A stretch of DNA of 64,000 nucleotides from Pelargonium cotyledonis (GCA_036897625.1 JAYMTA010000015.1:50853-114852); one strand, 5' to 3'. Positions 1-10,370 are shown, numbered from the stretch's first letter. The notes: generated by a model from the letters alone, not told the origin. Numbers and translations: made by a program.

Positions 1-840
1 TATTCCTTCGGATTCCTTTTAGAGAAGCGTAAAAACACTATATAGTATTAAGTTGTAAGGCTTGTATAAAGTACAAAATATATAAATACCCCTAGGTTAC
101 GGGTTTTACGTAGATAGATCAGGACATGAGAAAAGAATCACGTACTAACTAAGACAAAGTTTTCCATATCCTTAACTTAGTACTGAGGTAATAAAGAGAA
201 ACAAAGGACAGCTTAGATAGGGGATTTTTTAGCCTATTTCAGAGAGGTTCCGATCCGTAATTTTTTTGTAATGAAAAGAGTACCTTAATAGGTAATAATA
301 CCTAGGAATATAGGGGGGCTCCTTTGTCTTAGGTAAGATCATGAGTTATACTGATTTCTGTGTCAACTTGTTGAATGCTTCAAAGATACAGCCCGGGGAG
401 TCCTTTAGATTTAACTCCTGGTTTACCGAGATACACACATAAACCCGATTTCTCCTTAGTTAAATTGATAACGGAGTCAGTTACGGCATAGATAAAGTTT
501 TGTAAGGAAAATGAAACCAGTTTCCCCTTGTTTAAATATAGGAATAGGCAGATAAGTCCAAAAGGATTCTACTCTTATACTAACCGGGTTAGTTTAGACG
601 AGTACTTTTTAAGAAAATTCCGCTCACAACTTTCGGAGTCCCTTTTCGAGTAACTTATCACGAACTTTCTAACATTTTTAGACTTTGACTGGATAGAGTC
701 CCTTGAACTTAAATTTTAAAACAAAGCAGTGATATTTAGCTCTTTCTTTACAGGAAACCCTGTTGTCTCGAGTAAGAAAAACTAAGCGATTCCTTTGTTT
801 GACTTCTGTATTCTTGTTTGGGTTACTACTTGTTTATGAG
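1..840. other. AT-rich spacer, no gene seen
   Basis: No open frame of useful length, tRNA fold or recognised gene was found. The stretch has many short GG-NN-TCC type words, for example near 9, 397 and 634, which recur through the whole window. It ends where an inverted copy of the dispersed repeat family begins. Confidence 0.5.
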
Positions 841-1170
841 CTGCTAGAGCTAGTAGAAGATTCTTTATTAGAGCTAATAAGGCTATATCCGTCTTTGTCT
901 TCCTTGTCTTTATTGTAGCTAGTGTAGTTCTTTACTTAAATTATAGTATTCTATTTCTTATATTTCTATTAGTTATATTATTATAATAGATAGGTAAGGT
1001 AGTTATAAGAGTCTATAGGGGTTCCTCTTTCTTTAATTTAAGAGATGTTACTCAATGTCCTATCGAGCTTATCGATAAGGAGTAGACATGCTTAGAGGTA
1101 ATTAGATAGTGTCCCTGTTACCGACTGAAGCGTTAGCGAGGAAGTCATTACTGTAGTATTCTGAATATGT
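841..1170 (-). repeat. Composite dispersed repeat, inverted copy
   Basis: Read on the minus strand, this block matches in order the elements seen forward at 3160-3660 and 6345-6750. First comes a module with a core like TTACTCAATGTC..TTATCG (here on the plus strand at 1047-1085) and a short segment resembling CCGAC..GCG..AGCGAGG (1120-1143), followed by a TA/CTA-rich tract (about 860-1010). Similarity is visible by eye but diverged, with many substitutions and small indels. Shared order across copies suggests a true dispersed unit rather than chance AT-rich similarity. Nothing in it looks like a transposase or terminal inverted repeats. Confidence 0.55.
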
Positions 1171-1299
1171 ATAGATACTTTAATATCCCCACCAATTGAC
1201 TTACTTTCTTCCTTTTTTTTTTTAATCTTTAAAGCTTTATCCTATAATTCTATAATTCAAATAAAAACTCAGGATCGCAAAACTCTATGAATTACAAGA

Positions 1300-1740
1300 A
1301 AACGAAAACCCGCTCTGAGGCAATTTCCTTATGCTAAAACCCGAGTTAGACTATCAGGTAAACATTTTTTATACATTTAAGCCTTTTATACCCACTTAAT
1401 AAAGATTTTTATAGAGACCTTTTTGATAATGCAAGGACCAGCTACCCTAAATCCGGAAATAAGAAACCTACTTCTCATAGCCCTGCTTTAGCCTAGCTTT
1501 AAATTATTAGCAATTGAAAACAAGAAACAAAGGAACCCAGTTACATTCTAATGACTTTCCCGTAAAAGAAACCGGGTAATCCAGATGAAATCGAATAATG
1601 CCAATCTTTTTATCCAGAATCCTGTTTATCTTCAGTCTATGTACTTATTGGTGGTGGTACATTAAGAGATTTAAGGCCATTTATACTACAATTTCTTAGG
1701 TGGCTTACTAGGGTTTTAGATGAAAAAGGGAAGCTTAATA
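1300..1740 (+). repeat. FPVK module, copy a (decayed)
   Basis: This stretch aligns by eye with 2390-2795 and 5800-6252. Shared landmarks are a segment like AGCCTTTTATACCC (1380-1396), a segment encoding Phe-Pro-Val-Lys (about 1557-1568), and a segment like CCAATCTTT..TATCCAGA (about 1600-1617). The frame is broken by stops, so if the module ever encoded a protein this copy is dead. The three copies differ by many substitutions, which points to an old duplication. Confidence 0.5.
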
Positions 1741-1859
1741 ACAAAGACACTTGATTTATACTTCCTATTCAATTTGCTTGCTCATTAATGAAATGAAAAC
1801 CCGAGAGTACAATGAATGAGTATTACCCCCGCTTATTAAAGGTTAACGAAAGGAAAACT

Positions 1860-1990
1860 CATTCCCCTTTATAACCCATACACCTTATCTATTACTTATC
1901 TCCTTATCTTTAGCTATTACAACCGACATAACCTAGAATCTAACTACTTATACTTACTAATTACTACTAGCTACAATATTAATAAAAGGG
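1860..1990 (+). repeat. TA/CTA-rich tract
   Basis: A tract rich in TAC, CTA and TTA words, poor in G, similar in composition and word order to 3390-3510, 6550-6680 and 38215-38335. It follows copy a of the FPVK module, as similar tracts follow copies b and c, although the intervening module is missing here. The low complexity makes homology less certain than for the other modules. Confidence 0.35.
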
Positions 1991-2389
1991 GAATCCCGGT
2001 ATGGCTCATAAAAGAAAGTACAAGTAAATCTAAGAATAAGAAGAATTCGGGGGTATAAAAAGCATGCAAGTACGTTTTAACAATTTACAATAAAGTGAAC
2101 CTCCTTTAGGTCCAGTCCGTGACAAAGACTTATTCTAGCTGCTCCCGCTTTCCATAGAGCTCCTAAACTTAGCCTTTATAACTTACATAACTTTCTAAGA
2201 ATATATTATAGCTGGTTATAACCTTAAGCCAAGGTAAGTAAATAAAATACAAGCAATCAAAGCTAGCCAAGGTTTCTTCATGAAAGAGTTCCTTTTTCTT
2301 ATTATTAGTAGACTTCAGAAAAAGACAAAGAAACTAAGAAATCTTGAGGAACGCTTTACACAAAAGTTTAAGTACAAAAACTCGAGGAA

Positions 2390-2795
2390 TTACCATAATA
2401 CTAAAACCGGTTGTAAGCCCGTTTAAATGCAAGAAAACCTGAGTCAGTCTGCCCAGTAAACTGATTATAACATCTTTTTATGCCCTTTTAATTTTAATAA
2501 AGAGATTTCTAGCTCCTTTTGAAAACTGATACAAGGAAAGACTCCCCTGTAAATCTTGTTAGGAATGGGAAACAGAAGAAAACCTTTAAGAGCATAAGAG
2601 CAACAATTACCTTCAATTCATTTCCCGTAAAAGATAAAAGAAATGGGTTTACAGATGAATTAGAACAATACCAATCTTTATATCTAGAGTCTCGTTTATT
2701 TGATGTTTGGGTATCTAGTAAGGTGTTGTTTTCCCCTAAATTAAGATATTTAACAGGTGTTTTTAGATCTTTATTTGAATTGCAACCTTTTTAAG
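2390..2795 (+). repeat. FPVK module, copy b, with open frame
   Basis: This is the best-preserved copy of the module and contains an open frame of 91 codons at 2519-2794 that begins with TTG, so the start is doubtful. The frame includes NSFPVKDKRNGFTDELEQYQ and ends LFELQPF. Copies a and c keep the same landmarks with stops and frameshifts. A further partial match at 19691 encodes DSLEQYQNYYPEKTLF against DELEQYQSLYLESRLF here. No known protein family is recognised and no membrane segment or catalytic motif stands out. It may be a decayed gene that was duplicated, or a non-coding repeat whose one copy happens to be open. Confidence 0.45.
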
Positions 2796-3159
2796 ATAAG
2801 TAAAGAAAAGAAAAACAACCCACTAACTAACAACAAAAGCACTATAAGCCATAAGACATTCTCTTCCTATATATCTCAATATCCCTCTTAGATAATTATG
2901 CCTCTCCTTACTTTCTTCTTTAGCTCTTAGCCTGTCCTACCTAAGCTTATCCTTTAATGGCCCCTCCTCTACTCCTCTACAAAAGACTAACTCGAATGAA
3001 TCTAACAAGTCAACTAATAAAGAAAGATCTAAGAAGTCAAGGGCAATAGAACTCGAGTAAAGCAAATAAAAGCAAGAACAAAGGAAAGCAATAAAAGAAG
3101 CCAGAGTTAGCTGGTGTGTATACATGTATCTATACTCATTCAAACAAGTCTAGTACTTT

Positions 3160-3670
3160 ACCCTCCTTCTCTTCGCTCCAGTTGGGAGTGGAGATGTAAT
3201 AATACACCTCTCTAAGACAGTATACTCCTTGTTGATAAGCTGCATAGCACATTGAGTAATAGACCTTAGAAGGAAATAACTAAACCAACTATAATATATG
3301 TTTAGGGGAGTTCCCCTAAAACCCCCAATACATATTACTTAGACTATCTATAACAACTAAACTATATGTAATGTATACCTTATACATACCTTATTAGAAC
3401 TATAACTAATAGAATATAGAATACTAATATAAACTAAAATAAGATAAGAACTCTGATAACTAGTACACTAATAATAAAACTATTATAGTAATATTTATAA
3501 GACAATAACAACAAGAACTACAATAAGGCAAGGGAATACACTAGCAACAATAAGACGGGTATATAGGCCTAGCTGCTCCCTCTAGGTCTAGCTTCTCTAG
3601 CTCATCTTCTAGCTATCAAGAATCTAAAACAAGTAACTTAAATCTTGGAAAAAGAAAGATAAACTAAGCA
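3160..3670 (+). repeat. Composite dispersed repeat, forward copy 1
   Basis: In order this copy holds a CCCTCC..CGCTCC..TTGGG segment (3161-3187), a core like TTGATAAG..CATTGAGTAA (3232-3260), an ACTATAATATATG lead-in to an 18-bp perfect palindrome (3302-3319, followed by AACCCCCAA), and a TA/CTA-rich tract (about 3390-3510) ending in CTC-TAGCT-rich sequence. The copy at 6345-6750 has the same order. It follows copy b of the FPVK module, as the other follows copy c, so the module and this repeat may have been duplicated together. Confidence 0.55.
3302..3319. repeat. Perfect palindrome inside composite repeat
   Basis: TTAGGGGAGTTCCCCTAA has two 8-base arms that are exact reverse complements around a two-base centre. 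The equivalent place in the second copy (6471-6497) has a different and longer hairpin with the same outer TTAGG/CCTAA arms. It is flanked by a conserved TATAATATATG on the left and an AACCCCCAA-type string on the right. Confidence 0.7.
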
Positions 3671-3735
3671 GGCAAGTAAAGAAGCAGTTGATGTAGTTGC
3701 TGGGGGATATAGTGTAGGGATACAGATTCAGAATA

Positions 3736-3860
3736 CTATATAGTTAGTCAACATTCCTCCGTTACACTACGGTCGGGAACATAGACGCTTTCTTATTCTT
3801 GTAAAGCACGCTTACTCCATAACGATAAACCCATAAGACATTGAGTAACATCTCTTAAAA
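3736..3860 (+). repeat. GATAAAC/CATTGAGTAA module
   Basis: A second forward copy of the ~120-bp module, lacking the palindrome downstream. It contains CCTCCGTTACACTACGGTCGG (3757 onward; the GTTACACTACGGT part is itself weakly palindromic) and a core like CGATAAACCCATAAGACATTG (about 3820-3845) ending GAGTAAC. The reverse complement of 3745-3780 resembles 1120-1165 and 51515-51575. Confidence 0.5.
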
Positions 3861-4255
3861 AAGTACAACCTTAAACTATCCAATACGCCTTAAAGCAAGA
3901 ACAAGAAAAGTACTGTCTCTATAGCTCCTACTATTATAAGATAGATACTCCATTCGAACCTATGCCATCCTACCAAAAGCGCTTAGAGAGTACTTGTAGG
4001 GAAGGTGAGTAACTCGTGTGAGGAGAGGGGAGGGGAGCGGGTTTGACTCTTGCTTGAAGGATGGGGCTCTATTTAAGCGATTAATCAAACCGGTTTTTGT
4101 AGATTGCAATTTAGGTGTAATTCTCTTTCTCTACAAACGGAAAGATTAGACTCTTATAAATGAAATGAGTTGTCATTCCCTTTTAGGATTAGAAGGGATT
4201 TCACAAAGTGTGAGTCGCGGGTCTGTTTCATTTCCTTCTTGTGGGATTCCTTTTG

Positions 4256-4540
4256 ATGGAAAAGCTCCTTTCTGATTCTTCTTGCACGAAACAGCTATTC
4301 CCTGTAAAAGAAATTTCTAATAATGAAATTTCCCGGAAAAAGGTTTACTTGAGCCCCCTTTTTTGCGATAGATTTGAAAAGAAGCAACCTATTTTTCCAT
4401 TCCTTGTCATAAAAGTACAACCTACTCATGTAACATTTTCCTTGACACGAGCGCTTTTGAATCTACACACAGGTCTAAAACAAGCTAAGCTTACTTGGAA
4501 TTCATCAAGACGTCTTTTTAATACTAACATAAAATTGTAA
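4256..4540 (+). CDS. Hypothetical small protein, low support
   Basis: An open frame of 94 codons from the ATG at 4256; a GTG five codons upstream (4241) would give 99. The product is basic and includes LFPVKEISNNEISRKK, which shares the FPVK string with the duplicated module at 1300, 2390 and 5800, but little else aligns. The rest (VIKVQPTHVTFSLTR, LTWNSSRRLFNTNIKL) has no recognised motif, no clear membrane segment and no recognised family. A frame this long is expected several times by chance in 64 kb of this composition, so coding status is doubtful. Confidence 0.2.
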   Translation: MEKLLSDSSCTKQLFPVKEISNNEISRKKVYLSPLFCDRFEKKQPIFPFLVIKVQPTHVTFSLTRALLNLHTGLKQAKLTWNSSRRLFNTNIKL

Positions 4541-5799
4541 CAAGATTTATGCTTTACCTAAAAGGGAGTCCTTTACTTTCTATATAATACCCGCTACTTT
4601 TAATATAAATATAAGAGAAAAACCCCTGCCCCTCAACAATCTTTATTGTTATGGTATTCCCTATCTTCTTAGCTTTTTAGGAGTTAGTATAGATGTTATT
4701 CTTTTAATCGCAATAGAGTCCCGTAGATAGATAGATAGAACATAAGCTATTTAGACTTCCCTCAATGTCTTTAACCAGAATACAAGATTACAAGGGTTCA
4801 AATCAACTCCTTATTCATATTCTTGCTTTTTTAATAACTAATCTCTGCTTGAAACTCCTCTTCTTCTTTTATAGCTCCTACTCCTTTAGAAGAACTTCCC
4901 AGGGGTTTTTCTATTTGTCTTTATCGCTAAATGACTCAATTCCTTAGATCTTCCCTTCAAATCTAGAATTCTAGAGAGGCGGATCTGTTAAGAAAATCGA
5001 GAGCCGATTCCTATTTTACTTAGCTTTTAGAACCCTATGCATCTCCCTTTTTTATATTTCCTTGTGACTTATACTTAAAAACCGGATCCCTTATCCGTAG
5101 CTTTAGTGTTACTCTTATCCTGTAAGCGCTCTCTTAGGAGCTCTATCCAGAGAAACTGATTTTGTCAAAAACCTAGAAACCAGGAGAATTCCCAGCATTA
5201 CTTTAAAAATCCCGAATTGGAAACAGAAATGCAATCTAACTCTCAAATTCCTTTCTTTTCTTTTTGTCTATAAAATTCCTATTTGTTTCCTTGTTAAATT
5301 AGGGACTGACAACAAGAAAAACACAACCAACTGGAAAAACAGGTTTAGGACTATCCACATGATTTTAACCTATGACTCAAGATCGTACCTTAAAAACTAA
5401 GAAAATCTAAGAAGATAAGGATGGCTACCTTTTCTTTACTTTGCTTCAAGGAGTCTAAAAAGCTGCAAACTATAAAAATTCCATAGATCAAAAAGGGGGA
5501 GAAACCAATGGACTCCCGCCTTATACTGTCTTTTTTGGAGTTGAGACATTACTGAATTACAAAACACAAAAAAAGAAGCTAGCCATGTAACTTACGCGAG
5601 TTTGATCTTGAGCCTGAGTGAGCCCTAATTGAAAAATTTCCTTGTATCCTGTAAAGTAAAACGAATATTTTCTTTTTTTATTCCACTATGTTTGGAAACC
5701 CTTTCCTTAAATCTAAAGCCCTAATAAATTAAAGGGAAACTCTTAAGATAAGAAAAACGAATTACACAAAGGGTAAAGTCTAACTGAGTACAACAAAAC
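4541..5799. other. AT-rich spacer, no gene seen
   Basis: A 60-codon open frame at 4765-4947 is the only notable one and has no recognisable feature. Tetranucleotide ATAG repeats occur near 4726-4738. No tRNA-like arm or recognised gene fragment was found beyond an isolated T-arm-like string near 4793. Confidence 0.45.
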
Positions 5800-6252
5800 C
5801 TGATTCATTACAATAATAACAGAACAAAATATACAGCTATTTCCGTGCTATAAAACACAAGTTAGTGTATCCAGTAAGGTGATTTACATTAAAGCCTTTT
5901 ATACCCGCTTAGAAAGATCTTTCGAGTCCCCTAATAATAAACAATTGGATCTCTTCTTTTTAACTAAAGGAATTCCTTGTAAAAACCTACCCTCAAGCAA
6001 GGGAATAAGAAAACCTTAAGAGCCTACAAACCTGCTTGAGGAGGTTAGGAATGGGAACAAAAGGAAGCATATGCATATAAAGAATTTCCAGTAAAATAAA
6101 AGGAAATGGGTTTACAGATGAAATAAGACAATGCTAATCTTACTATCCAGAGTGTCGTTTATTTGATGTTTGGGTGCCTAGTAGTAGGTTTGTACATTTC
6201 GGGTTTTTAGCAGAGGTTCTACCACATTTTCTTAGGTTGCAACCCTTTTGAG
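5800..6252 (+). repeat. FPVK module, copy c (decayed)
   Basis: Aligned to copy b it keeps TACAGCTATTTCCG (about 5831-5845), AGCCTTTTATACCCG (5893-5908), GTTAGGAATGGGAA (about 6043), TTTCCAGTAAAATAA (the FPVK site, then a stop), AATGGGTTTACAGATGAA (6103 onward) and CGTTTATTTGATGTTTGGGT (about 6156). The reading frame has several stops and shifts. The first landmark also occurs at 12449-12463, so part of the module may have another copy there. Confidence 0.5.
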
Positions 6253-6344
6253 AAGGAATCTAGGTCAGTATAAGAAGCAGAATCTGAAGAAGCCGTATAT
6301 GTGTCTCCTAGTGTATGTATGCGAACTCTAAATACTACCTGTAT

Positions 6345-6750
6345 AAGTTACCCTCCCTCGCTAGCGCTCCCGTCGGGAATAGAGAGATTCTAAATTACCT
6401 GCTAAGCGCTTATACTCCCAATTGATAAAGACAGAAGGCAAGAGCAATGGAACAAAACTATAATATATGTTTAGGTTGAGAGTAAACTCTTTCCTAAAAC
6501 CCCCAAGACAATAAAGAACCCACATAGAGTATTATACATACCTATTATAACCTATTACCATCCATAAACCATTAAGAAGAATATAACTAATATAACTAGA
6601 ATACAAATAACATAATAAACTATGATACATATAACTATAAGAACAATATAACCCATAAGGAATACAGTAGCTACACTAACTACAGTAGGTACAGTGAGTC
6701 ATACAGGCAACAAGAAGACAGGTATTCTAGCTCCTCTTCTAGCTCTAGCC
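6345..6750 (+). repeat. Composite dispersed repeat, forward copy 2
   Basis: Same order as at 3160-3670: CCCTCCCTCGCTAGCGCTCC (6351 onward), a degraded GATAAA core (about 6421), ACTATAATATATG followed by a hairpin (6471-6497) and CCTAAAACCCCCAA, then a TA/CTA-rich tract (about 6550-6680) and a CTCTAGC-rich end (about 6728-6750). The hairpin arms differ in sequence from copy 1 but still pair. Confidence 0.55.
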
Positions 6751-7160
6751 ATGATACGGAAAGCAGGTATTATTATAATAGCTCAAACTCAAGAACAAGA
6801 AATCAAACACGAAGTCAAACAACTCAAACAACAGGAACAAGTAGCTACAATAAGACAAAACAACCAGTAAAGCAAATAATAACAACAAAAATCCTAGAAC
6901 ACATGAAAATAAGTGCCGTGTCATGGGCTCAAGTCCACTCTTTTATATAAAATAGGAAGGATTACAGTAAAGAAAGTAAGAATAAAGGAATTACGAAGTA
7001 AGAAAAAGAGAGCAAACATAAGGAAAAAAGAACGGTTTTATCACGTAGATAATTCATGATCGTTCTAGTTATTTTTGTCTGAAAGAATTTTTAATCACTT
7101 AGAGAAAGAATATATTTTTAAAACATTCTGAACGCTCTCTTATAATTTTAAAGTAAGCAG
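6751..7160. other. A-rich spacer before the trnQ-like gene
   Basis: A strand-skewed tract rich in CAA, ACA and AAG words (about 6780-6890), then ordinary AT-rich spacer. No gene recognised. Confidence 0.4.
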
Positions 7161-7164
7161 CTTA

Positions 7165-7235
7165 TGGAGTATAGCCAAGTGGTAAGGCACCGATTATTAT
7201 ACCGGCATTCAAAGGTTCGAATCCTTTGACTCCAG
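7165..7235 (+). tRNA. trnQ: tRNA-Gln-like, anticodon loop damaged
   Basis: The D-arm (TAGCCAAGTGGTAAGGCA) and the T-arm (AAAGG, loop TTCGAAT, CCTTT) match the plant mitochondrial glutamine tRNA, and six of seven acceptor pairs form (TGGAGTA with GACTCCA). The expected UUG anticodon is absent. The loop region reads TATTAT between arms CCGAT and ACCGG, which gives a six-base loop and one mismatch in the stem. The 13 bases at 7190-7202 are an exact reverse complement of 7235-7247, immediately after the tRNA. This suggests that the anticodon arm was overwritten by an inverted copy of the downstream flank, so the gene is probably non-functional unless repaired or replaced elsewhere. Confidence 0.7.
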
Positions 7236-7247
7236 TATAATAATCGG
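7190..7247. repeat. 13-bp exact inverted repeat spanning the trnQ-like 3' half
   Basis: CCGATTATTATAC at 7190-7202 pairs with GTATAATAATCGG at 7235-7247. The left arm occupies the anticodon arm of the trnQ-like sequence and the right arm begins at its discriminator position. The match stops at both ends. Confidence 0.85.
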
Positions 7248-10200
7248 GATTCAACTAAAGGAATCCGAACTGCTTAAATAACACAGCGATACTGATCTTT
7301 ATGCTTTGGTTAGTTCTAGCTTTGCAGGGTTTTTAACTTTGCTTTTAGTATTGCTTTGAACTTCTCAAAAGTTTTGACTTCAATCTCTCAATCGAACTAT
7401 GCCCTATTTAGGAACTTTTTCGCGGGTAAAGTATACCAGTTGATCTAATAATATATGTAAAGCTAAACTAAATAGGGTCTGTGATATTCAGTTTTAGAAT
7501 CCCAGTCCTGTCTCATATTAAGGGGGCTTGAGGTTACTCTATGTAGCGGGGCATCACCAGCTGTTTACCAACCCGCGATATCCCGAGCTGCGTATCACCA
7601 CACACCAATAACACACAAAAAGTGTTCATTCATTATATAAGCTATTTATTCACGGGTTTTTCCGCTTTTCAGTCTTTTTAGTTTAGTTTTTAGAAGGCTT
7701 ATCTAAGGAGTCATCTCAAAAAAGAGATACTAAGCGGTAGTTTTCTTTGAGAGACAGTAGATATATCTCAATTGTATAAAAAGGGGTTCCGGACCTTGCT
7801 TAAGCACGGGAGCCCCTAACAGGATAGTAAACTACTTTCGAGAGACAGGACGAGGATCAAGCAGCCGGATATCGCTTTGTAGTTTTTTTGTGAACTCTTT
7901 CCGAATAAAGATAATGATTGAGGATTGCTGAAAGATTTGGAGCTACATATGTCTAGAGGAATTCCTCTAAAAGGGGTTTCCCAGCGCGTCCTTACTTTTG
8001 TTAATATCTCATAAGTATCTCGCTTTTGTACCTTCTCTATTTAAGATAAAAGGTCAACAGAAAAAGTAAGAAGATGGTTGCACTGAACTCTGGAAGTTTT
8101 TGTAATGCCAACTAGCATGCTGGGTATACCAAGAGCGCAATAAGTAAGGCTCCTGTAACTACTATAAAAGCATCTAAGAGAGACTCCCTTTGGTTAAGAT
8201 TACTTTTTCGGCTACGTAATGAGATAAAGTGGCGATGAAGCAATACTATCCTGTATTACTACTTACTAATTACTAATGCAACAGACTTATACGGAATTGA
8301 GAATTCAACTAATAAAAAAGTTAACCTGTAGATAATGATAAGAACTTTATGAAAGTACATAGTTCATACTTGATGATTAAATGTCTTGAAATTATAGTAA
8401 GGTAGAGAGGCATAGGCAGACATTAAAGAGGCCGCATTAGCACGTCGAAAAGCCCTTAGAATTACTTGACTAGTGGAGATTGCAATATGGTGTCGTAGAA
8501 AAGTTAATTACACTAACTAATAAAACTCAAAATATTCCCTAGAAAAGTTTAGGAATCCTGTACTAAAACTTAGGCGCATCAAGTATAGGCTGATTTTAGC
8601 ACGAGTACCTCAACCAAAAGTACCTACTTAGTTATACTTTAAAATAGGTACGAAGTTATTACAGAACTCTTTTCGCTGGTAAACCACTCAAGCAAGGTCG
8701 AGGTAAGTTCTCCGTTTTGTTAAAGTTTATTATAATGTCATACATAGAGTAGTTAAAAATTTTAATATCCAGAAAAACATAAGGGGTTCCCTTTTTAAAA
8801 ATAAGCAAGTTGATAAGCAGTAGCTGTTGGTTATAACGTAAGTAGGTATATTCAGAATACTACTAGGATTAACGCTGCAGTCGGTAAGAGTAACACTATC
8901 CATTGACTCCAAGGCACTCCTATGTCAATAACTACAAAGTATAGGAGGTCTATATCTTATTAAGTAAGACAATAACCCACAAACGCAGAAACCAGCCAAT
9001 CCTAAAAGAAATCGCGAGTCAGAACACAATACCAATACAAATAGTGAGGATAAAACAAACAAGAGTTAAGCAAAAGGATTAGGAAAAGGTAATGATCTTC
9101 CTTAAATAGTAAGACTTGTTTTGGGAATTTATGCCGGAAAGAATACCAATAAACCTTAAATGAGGGAAAAATTACTTTAGAATATACTTGAAAAAGGGGC
9201 ACTAACAAACTTATATGAAATTCTATTTATAAAGTAAGGCACTTCTCCTAATACAAAAAAGCAGGTCTTAAAGAGACCCTAGCATTTCCTACTTTGTAGA
9301 GGACTGCTTACCTACTGGGATTTTCTTTGCAACTTTGTAAGGATACTTACCCAATTTACTAGTTCTAATTGAGTTTAGATTCTCGAGATTCCTAATAAAA
9401 CAATATAAAGAGCTCCTTACTTTTTATAGAAACGAAAAAGAAGGGGGCGTCAATTCTAGCAATATTTAAGAATAAGGAATCTACCTTATATTAAGGATAA
9501 TAAAAAGAACTGCCTTTAGAATAGTCAGTTGCGAACCTCGCTGTATTCTATTTAATAGGGTATTCTAGCTCGGAAGAATAAAGGTATGAAGATTAAATTC
9601 GAAACTTTTCTGAAGGAAGGTACAGACTAAAAGAGGTATGGGTAGTTTTCTAAGTAAGTTACAAGGCGTTTTATTCGGGATTCAATTGCAGCAGATAGAG
9701 ATTCCGGTTATCGTTAAGAGTTTAGCTACAAGGAGAAGTGTAGGTATTAAGAAAGAAGACTCGGCTGCGTAAGACTACGAAGGCTGTAAAGATGGAGAGT
9801 CTAGGTGAAAGGGTGGGCTTCTAGGAAAGGCATAGCTATATTGGCGTACGTTTGGTGTATGAAATTGACGAAAGTAGGACAGAATTTGAACATCATAAGA
9901 AAGATTCTAAAGTTTTAAGGAGTTTCCTTCCAAACTTGTATACGATAAAGATGGATGTCCCGTTCAAAAAGCATCCTATCTAGCAGGGATAGAGATCTAT
10001 TAACAACCGGTAAAAGATTGATATTCTTGATCTTGGATTCAATCCTGCCTGATCTTAAGGCAAACTTAGAAAACTTTTAGGGCCCTTTTTTATTATATGG
10101 ATTTGCTAACTTTAATTTAACTGAAGATAGTGCACCCAGGAGACTAGCGCCGCACTTTTCTGTCATAGATATAACAGATAAGCGTTAGCAGCAGCAAAAC

Positions 10201-10288
10201 ATTCAAAATCAGCTTTACCGCGTCCAACATCGACATCGCATTCCGTCTAAAATTCCGGCTTTGATCCAAAAGCCAAATATCTTTAAAA
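7248..10288. other. Long spacer with no recognised gene
   Basis: No tRNA fold or recognised coding sequence. The part at about 7500-7620 is visibly richer in G+C than its surroundings (several GC-rich words such as GCGGGGCATCACCAGC). Minus-strand open frames of 60 and 68 codons (8730-8912, 9002-9208) have no features. A purine-rich, lysine-codon-rich tract is described separately at 9715-9830. No nad2 exon, which follows trnY in many plant mitochondrial genomes, could be recognised on the minus strand downstream of trnY. Confidence 0.45.
9715..9830 (+). repeat. Purine-rich Lys-codon tract
   Basis: This tract shares words with 14420-14700 and with the reverse complement of 19020-19230. Examples are GAGTTTAGCTACAA (9718), GGCTGTAAAGATGG..GAGTCTAGGT (about 9781) against GGCTACAAAGATGA..GGTCTAGGT (14538 onward). 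Read as codons it gives lysine-rich runs such as SLATRRSVGIKKEDSAA before a stop. It is either a decayed low-complexity coding repeat or a strand-skewed simple-repeat family. Confidence 0.4.
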
Positions 10289-10370
10289 TGGGAGAGGCAG
10301 GATTCGAACCTACGTAGAAACCTTCAACAGATTTACAGTCTGCCGCTTTTGACCACTCAGCCACTCTCCC
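10289..10370 (-). tRNA. trnY: tRNA-Tyr (GUA)
   Basis: Read on the minus strand, the acceptor arm GGGAGAG/CTCTCCC pairs perfectly, the D-arm reads GGCTGAGTGGTCAAAAGC, the anticodon arm is GCAGA-CTGTAAA-TCTGT with anticodon GTA, and the T-arm is GTAGG-TTCGAAT-CCTGC (one G-U pair). Between them is the long variable arm expected of an organellar or bacterial tyrosine tRNA. The sequence is very close to plant mitochondrial trnY as I know it, and this is the strongest evidence for the identity of the window. No CCA is encoded. A trnN-like 3' fragment lies just upstream on the same strand. It appears intact and likely functional. Confidence 0.93.
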
